A stretch of 64,000 nucleotides of DNA, taken from contig JBGSTO010000266.1 in the NCBI GenBank assembly GCA_041736465.1, positions 1 to 64,000 of the forward strand, written 5' to 3'. Below are positions 59,619-64,000 of this stretch, in pieces. Source of the stretch: JAJUJL01 sp041736465. GTDB lineage: Bacteria > Chloroflexota > Anaerolineae > Anaerolineales > UBA4823. The notes below the pieces were generated by a model. The model ran no database searches, was not told the DNA's origin, and worked only from the letters and a program-made list of their open reading frames with translations. Within the stretch, counting starts at the first letter, position 1, and the number at the start of each line of letters is the position of its first letter. Position numbers and translations under genes: made by a program.

Positions 59619-61064
59619 TCATTCTGCCTTGATCGTTTTCAAAATCTCGGCCTCAGGCGAATTTTTATAAAAATCATCCAACGGGTAGCAGCCCGAAACC
59701 ATGCCGTTGCGCGGCGCGGTTGTGCAATCGCTGAAGGTACGGCAGATGCGCTTGCGGTCCAGGACGCGCCCGGCAAGCACATCGGCTGGCATCTCCGGAT
59801 ACGCCAGCACCATACGGCCCAAGCCGGCAAAATCGATCATGCCAGTACGTACGGTAAACTGCGCCACATGCGGCAGCCATTCCTGCAGATAGCTGTAGCC
59901 GGTGCCTACCATAGCCATGTCCGGAAAACGCGCTTTGATCTCGGCATGCGCGTTGATCATGCGCGCCACTCCCACCAATGGGTCTTCGGGAGGCTGGTAG
60001 CCATCCGATGGCGGAAAATATGCCGGGCGCTGCATATGCGGGTTGTAGTACGGGCTGCCAGCAGAAAGGTTTACCAGCTGGATATCCAGGGAGCGCAGCA
60101 GTTCGATAAACTGCACTGCTTCCTCTACCCGCGGCTGAAGGGGATCATCGTGATCCGCGCCAAATGCAAACGGGTAGCGACCATGCTCATCGCGATGAAT
60201 CAGCGGCTGCCCTACCCCGTCCTCCCCCGGGCGGAAGGGTGGGAAATCATAGACGCTGAAGCGCACACCAATCATCAAACCCGGCGAGTCTCGGCGAATT
60301 CCCGCCACGATCTCGCGTAGAAACCGTGTGCGATTCTCGAAACTGCCTCCGTAAGGTCCCGGGCGGGTATAAGCGCTCAGGAATTCGTGTCCTAAGTAGC
60401 CGTGACAGTGCTTAAGATCGACGAAGTCGAAACCCAGGGATTGAGCCTGCCGGGCAGCGCGCACGAACTCTGCAATCAGCGCCTCAATCTCCACATCTGT
60501 CAGCACCGGCAGCGCCGGATCGACCTGATAAATCTTTTCCAGTACGGGGTGGTGATAGAGGATGCGCGGTTCCAGGCGCTTCTTCTCATTCGGACGGGCG
60601 AAACGTCCCGAGTGCGTCAGCTGCAAACCCAGCAGCAGGTCGCTGGTATCGCCATAAGTCTGCCGGTGCGCCTGCAGCAGCGTCTCGCGCAGCTTCGCCA
60701 AACCACTCAACGTACTGTCCAGGATCATGAGCTGGTTCGGATTGGCGCGGCCGTCAGGGCGAACCGCCACCGCCTCTCCACCCCAGATCAGTTTTGCACC
60801 CGAGCGCCCAAAATTGCCCCAGCGGCGCAGCGTGTTCTCTGTTGGCAGCCCGTTGTCTTCGCCATCCCAACCTTCCATGGGTAGGATGCAGAAACGATTG
60901 CCGATCTTTTTCCCACCGGACAGTACATAAGACTGCGCCAGAGGGCCATCGGGGGCGGGCTGCAGTTCCTCATCGAACGGCAGGTGGATGCCCAAAGCAG
61001 CAGTGTACTGGCGAAAGTCTTGAGGCGTACGCAGGCGGGCTACTCGAGTATAAGGATTGGCCAT
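59619..61064 (-). CDS. old-yellow-enzyme-type NADH:flavin oxidoreductase
   Basis: A 481-residue FMN enzyme. ATG at 61064 follows AACAGGAG; a longer in-frame ORF upstream overlaps the next gene and is not used. The barrel shows KLIWGGEAVAV, LQLTHSGRFA, DLKHCHGYLGHEFLSAY (His pair and Tyr) and VGTGYSYLQEWL. It lacks the C-terminal [4Fe-4S]/FAD part of dienoyl-CoA reductase, but has a Cys-containing tail (RICRTFSDCTTAP). It reduces an activated C=C bond, plausibly in an unsaturated acid made by this cluster. Confidence 0.88.
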   Translation of the reverse strand: MANPYTRVARLRTPQDFRQYTAALGIHLPFDEELQPAPDGPLAQSYVLSGGKKIGNRFCILPMEGWDGEDNGLPTENTLRRWGNFGRSGAKLIWGGEAVAVRPDGRANPNQLMILDSTLSGLAKLRETLLQAHRQTYGDTSDLLLGLQLTHSGRFARPNEKKRLEPRILYHHPVLEKIYQVDPALPVLTDVEIEALIAEFVRAARQAQSLGFDFVDLKHCHGYLGHEFLSAYTRPGPYGGSFENRTRFLREIVAGIRRDSPGLMIGVRFSVYDFPPFRPGEDGVGQPLIHRDEHGRYPFAFGADHDDPLQPRVEEAVQFIELLRSLDIQLVNLSAGSPYYNPHMQRPAYFPPSDGYQPPEDPLVGVARMINAHAEIKARFPDMAMVGTGYSYLQEWLPHVAQFTVRTGMIDFAGLGRMVLAYPEMPADVLAGRVLDRKRICRTFSDCTTAPRNGMVSGCYPLDDFYKNSPEAEILKTIKAE

Positions 61065-61081
61065 GATTGCTCCTGTTATTC

Positions 61082-61768
61082 TTAGATATTCAATGGTCGT
61101 TTTTGGCGAAAATCGCGAATCCAACCCAGCGCCTGTGAGGCAATGTTCTGGATGGAAGCAAAGTCGCCTGCCGCTACCAGATCCTTGCGCACTAACTGGC
61201 TGCCCATTCCAACGCAGGCTGCGCCGGCATCGAACCAGGCGCGCAGGTTGTCTTCCTTCGGCTCGACACCGCCGGTGGGCATCAATCGGGTCCACGGCAT
61301 CGGTCCAAGCACATTCTTGATGAATGCCGGGCCGCCTACCTGGCCTCCCGGAAACACCTTGACGATCTCCACGCCCAGTTCCTCAGCCGTAGAGATCTCA
61401 CTCACCGTGCCGCAGCCAGGGGAGTAGGGCACTTTTCTGCGGTTGCAAACCCTGGCTACTTCCGGGTTCAATACCGGTCCGACGATGAAATCGGCGCCCA
61501 GCTGCAGATACAATGAAGCCGTCCCGGCGTCCAGAATCGAGCCAGCGCCTAAAACCAGGCGGTCATCTGACCGGAAGCGGCGGAACACCTCCTGGAAGAC
61601 AAGGTGCGCGCCGTCGCCGCGGTTGGTAAATTCGATCGTGCGCACACCCGCCTGCAAGCAAGCTTCAATGATCCGGCAAGCGGTATCCACGTCACTGTGG
61701 TAGAAAAGTGGCACCAGACCGGTTTCCAGCATGGCGTGTAAAGTATGTAAACGACTATGTTTTGACAT
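61082..61768 (-). CDS. eda: KDPG-type aldolase
   Basis: A 228-residue class I aldolase of the KDPG/KHG family. The general-base Glu is in IEFTNRG, the substrate loop in SPGCGTVSEI, and the Schiff-base Lys in VKVFPGGQVGG at about residue 137. It is close to normal length. It cleaves 2-keto-3-deoxy-6-phosphogluconate to pyruvate and glyceraldehyde-3-phosphate. The gene is 23 bases downstream of the matching KDG kinase, which supports this. Confidence 0.92.
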   Translation of the reverse strand: MSKHSRLHTLHAMLETGLVPLFYHSDVDTACRIIEACLQAGVRTIEFTNRGDGAHLVFQEVFRRFRSDDRLVLGAGSILDAGTASLYLQLGADFIVGPVLNPEVARVCNRRKVPYSPGCGTVSEISTAEELGVEIVKVFPGGQVGGPAFIKNVLGPMPWTRLMPTGGVEPKEDNLRAWFDAGAACVGMGSQLVRKDLVAAGDFASIQNIASQALGWIRDFRQKRPLNI

Positions 61769-61791
61769 TAGATATCCTTTTTATTCCGCTC

Positions 61792-62847
61792 TTAACGGCT
61801 CACTCGCCCAGAGGCGTCGCCGCCCATCAATTTCTCGACCTCGGAAACGGAGACCAGGTTGAAATCTCCGAATATTGTGTGCTTGAGCGCAGACGCGGCT
61901 ACGGCAAAGTTCAATGCCTTTTGGGAAGCCTGTCCAAATGTGTTCAAACCATAGATCAACCCCGCGACGAAGCTGTCGCCCCCGCCAACACGATCTACGA
62001 TATGTGTGATATCGAAAAACGGACCAAAGTACAGCTCTCCCTTGCGCCACAGCACTGCACTCCAGGTATTGTGGCTGGCGGAAATCGAACCGCGCAGCGT
62101 GATGGCTATGGTGTGCAGGTTGGGGAATCGCCGGGCAATCTGCTCGCACACATGCCGGTATTTCTCGGCCTCTAATTTTCCGGAAGTGACGTCTGTGTCT
62201 GGCGCATGAATGCCAAACACCTTGGCGGCGTCTTCTTCATTGCCAACCGCAACATCACATAACGAAACCAGCTCAGACATCACCTCACCCGCAGAACGTC
62301 CCCATTTCCACAGTTTGGCGCGGTAGTTCAGATCCGCCGAAACCGTCAGCCCGGCTGAGCGTGCCGCCTGAACTGCTTCCAGGCAGGCAGCTGCTGCTCC
62401 CTGAGAGATTGCCGGAGTGATACCGGTCCAATGGAACCAGTCAGGAACATTGTGTGTTGCGCCTGCTGCTTGAAAAACTGCCGTCCAGTCGATCATTCCC
62501 GGTTGGATGCTGGCAAAGGACGAGCCGGCGCGGTCATAGATCACCTTACTGCCGCGCTGCACCGCCCCGTGCTCCAGAAAATAAATTCCAATCCGGTCGC
62601 CTCCTCGGGCGATGTGCGCTGTGCCAACACCATATTGGCGCAGAAACTGTACGCAGGCCTCGCCCAAATCGTTGGCTGGCAAACGGGTGACAAAGTCTGT
62701 GGAGATGCCAAAGTTGGCCAACGATACAGCCACGTTGGACTCCCCGCCTCCGTAGACGATGTCGAAGCTGCGCGCCTGCCCGAAGCGCTGAAACCCTGGG
62801 GGAGACAGGCGCATCATGATTTCACCAAAAGTAACTACGTGTGTCAT
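61792..62847 (-). CDS. kdgK: 2-keto-3-deoxygluconate kinase
   Basis: A 351-residue PfkB-family kinase. The substrate-binding start is VTFGEIMMRLSPPG with IVYGGGESNVAVSLA, and the catalytic Asp is in VGGGDSFVAGLIYGL near 291. It phosphorylates 2-keto-3-deoxygluconate at O6, feeding the aldolase encoded just downstream. Fructokinase is a possible alternative, but the gene pair argues for KDG. Confidence 0.92.
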   Translation of the reverse strand: MTHVVTFGEIMMRLSPPGFQRFGQARSFDIVYGGGESNVAVSLANFGISTDFVTRLPANDLGEACVQFLRQYGVGTAHIARGGDRIGIYFLEHGAVQRGSKVIYDRAGSSFASIQPGMIDWTAVFQAAGATHNVPDWFHWTGITPAISQGAAAACLEAVQAARSAGLTVSADLNYRAKLWKWGRSAGEVMSELVSLCDVAVGNEEDAAKVFGIHAPDTDVTSGKLEAEKYRHVCEQIARRFPNLHTIAITLRGSISASHNTWSAVLWRKGELYFGPFFDITHIVDRVGGGDSFVAGLIYGLNTFGQASQKALNFAVAASALKHTIFGDFNLVSVSEVEKLMGGDASGRVSR

Positions 62848-62895
62848 CCTTCGCCCTCCTGTTCAAAGGTTTCGAGTTATGATCCAATGCTTTAT

Positions 62896-63675
62896 TTACA
62901 AGCGATGTAAATGGAAACCACCGTCGACGTTGATCACCTCGCCGGTGGAATAGGGCAGCAATCCTGCAGCGATTGCCGCCACCGCTTTACCAACATCTTC
63001 CGGCTGGCCCCACCGGCGGATCGGAGTCAGCCCTTCTTCCAGGATCATGCGATCGTATTTATCCTTTACCACTGAAGTCAAGTCTGTGGCAATAATTCCG
63101 GGCCGTATCTCGTACACATGGATGCCGTACTCTGCCAGCCGGTCTGCCCATAGGGTGGTCGTCATGCTCAAGCCTGCCTTGGAAATACAATATTCGGCAC
63201 GCGCTGGGCTGCTGGTGTAGGCGCTGATTGAGCTAATATTGATAATTTTTGGATCTTGAATCTCCCCCAGCCCGAGCAAGCGTATCATCTCATTGGCGAC
63301 ACGCTGGGTCAGGAAAAATGGTCCCTTCAAATTGATGCCAAGCACTTCATCGTAGCTCTGAACACCCACCTCGAGCATATCCATGCGCTTCTTGGGACCC
63401 ACGCCGGCGTTGTTCACCAGCAGATCGATGCGCTTGAACTGATCCAGGGTTTGCTCTACCATGTCGTACAGATTGTCCAGGTTTGCCAGGTCAGCCTGGA
63501 CGAGCAATACCCGGCTGCCCTGGGCTTCCGCTATCTGTTTGACCTGCATGGCTGCGCCTTCATCTTTGCGGTAATTGACCACCAGGTTCCAACCCTGCGC
63601 TGCCAACGCCAGACAGATACCCCTGCCGATCCCTCGGCTGCCGCCCGTAACCAGAGCTACTTTACCACTCGCCAT
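62896..63675 (-). CDS. short-chain dehydrogenase in the uronate cluster
   Basis: A 259-residue classical SDR. GxxxGxG is VTGGSRGIGRG, the NAG motif LLVNNAGVGP, and the Ser/Tyr/Lys are in NISSISAYTSS and AEYCISKAGLS. ATG at 63675 follows GGAGG by eight bases and lies inside the last codons of the GH88 gene. It resembles FabG, but its place between GH88 and KDG kinase fits a KduD-like step, reducing 2,5-diketo-3-deoxygluconate to KDG. An isomerase (KduI) is not seen in the window. Confidence 0.88.
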   Translation of the reverse strand: MASGKVALVTGGSRGIGRGICLALAAQGWNLVVNYRKDEGAAMQVKQIAEAQGSRVLLVQADLANLDNLYDMVEQTLDQFKRIDLLVNNAGVGPKKRMDMLEVGVQSYDEVLGINLKGPFFLTQRVANEMIRLLGLGEIQDPKIINISSISAYTSSPARAEYCISKAGLSMTTTLWADRLAEYGIHVYEIRPGIIATDLTSVVKDKYDRMILEEGLTPIRRWGQPEDVGKAVAAIAAGLLPYSTGEVINVDGGFHLHRL

Positions 63676-64000
63676 CGCTCTTGCCTCCAGCATCCACAGA
63701 TTTTCGTGGCGTCGTCTTCAATGACATTGCCTTATCCAGCGCCTCAACAAAGAAATACTCACCCCACATCACACTCTCGTTGACACCCAAACCTTTCTTC
63801 AGGTGATAAATCCCACCCTTGAGAATGCCTTCCCAGCCGGGCGTCTGGTCTGCCAGGTAAGCAGGACCGGTTAGTGTATCCAGGATAATCAAGGCTGCCT
63901 GGCGGTACCTGGCAGCCGCGTGTTGATCCTGTACGGCGCGACTCAAATCCAGCAAGCCGCTGGCAGCAATGGCAGCGGCAGAGCTTTCTGCCTGAGACTG
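63662..64000 (-). CDS. GH88 unsaturated glucuronyl hydrolase, C-terminal part
   Basis: Only the last 112 residues lie in the window; the gene runs past its edge. It shows ESSAAAIAASGLLDLS and GGIYHLKKGLGVNESVMWGE followed by YFFVEAL, which are typical of the end of glycoside hydrolase family 88 / 105. Such enzymes remove the unsaturated uronate left by polysaccharide lyases. The catalytic Asp pair would be in the missing part. It is the first gene seen of the long minus-strand string, which then handles the freed uronate. Confidence 0.85.
   Translation of the reverse strand, partial: QSQAESSAAAIAASGLLDLSRAVQDQHAAARYRQAALIILDTLTGPAYLADQTPGWEGILKGGIYHLKKGLGVNESVMWGEYFFVEALDKAMSLKTTPRKSVDAGGKSDGEW

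Noticed and set aside
1..64000. prophage, insertion sequence or toxin-antitoxin genes
   Set aside because: No integrase, transposase, phage structural protein or toxin-antitoxin pair is recognisable; only the tRNA remnant hints at past integration.

Overview
The window looks like a chromosomal segment of an anaerobic or facultative heterotroph, most plausibly a member of Chloroflexota (Anaerolineae-like). This rests on moderately high GC, ABC transporters with lipoprotein binding proteins, a tungsten-type aldehyde:ferredoxin oxidoreductase and many small-molecule catabolic cassettes. The taxonomic call is inference; no rRNA or core marker gene is present.

Region 1 (1-448) has no protein gene. 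It holds a degenerate 3' half of a tRNA-Arg-like sequence between short repeats, then a good sigma-70 promoter overlapped by a perfect TGGTATACCA palindrome (UxuR type) ahead of a GntR/FCD regulator. Region 2 (449-10149, + strand) is a sugar or sugar-acid cassette: regulator, ABC binding protein and two permeases (no ATPase), a D-2-hydroxyacid dehydrogenase, an HpcH/HpaI aldolase and three divergent uroporphyrinogen-decarboxylase-fold (URO-D) proteins.

Region 3 (10200-27162, - strand) reads as a putrescine/polyamine module. A YdcSTUV-type importer, an Lrp regulator, a PatA-type putrescine aminotransferase, a PotABCD importer, a saccharopine-dehydrogenase-fold enzyme, an AOR, a GabT-like aminotransferase, a MoaD-like protein and an acyl-CoA ligase lie on one strand. 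I infer that AOR takes the place of the usual NAD-dependent aminobutyraldehyde dehydrogenase.

Region 4 (27540-33552) holds a cyclic-di-GMP-I (GEMM) riboswitch fused to a terminator ahead of a small membrane-anchored surface protein, a large secreted nuclease on the opposite strand, a cytochrome b561 and an acyltransferase.

Region 5 (33628-64000, - strand) is a long set of closely spaced catabolic genes. From its upstream end it runs: a GH88 unsaturated glucuronyl hydrolase (cut by the window end), an SDR, KDG kinase and KDPG aldolase, i.e. most of an unsaturated-uronate route to pyruvate and glyceraldehyde-3-phosphate. Next come an old-yellow-enzyme, a CoA-transferase, an enoyl-CoA hydratase, a fumarylacetoacetase-fold protein, a zinc dehydrogenase, and a LacI regulator with its own promoter and operators. 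These are followed by an MtaA-like URO-D protein, two enolase-superfamily enzymes, an SsuABC/NMT1-type importer, a cupin, an NCS1-like permease and another URO-D protein. The last part holds two Gfo/Idh/MocA oxidoreductases, a third enolase-superfamily enzyme, a UxuB-type SDR, a LarA-family protein, a hydroxyacid dehydrogenase, an FGGY kinase and a LysM/beta-propeller membrane protein.

The most novel-looking elements are the AOR-based putrescine module with its tail-extended MoaD-like protein, the riboswitch-terminator unit, and the five divergent URO-D-fold paralogues spread through sugar-acid cassettes.
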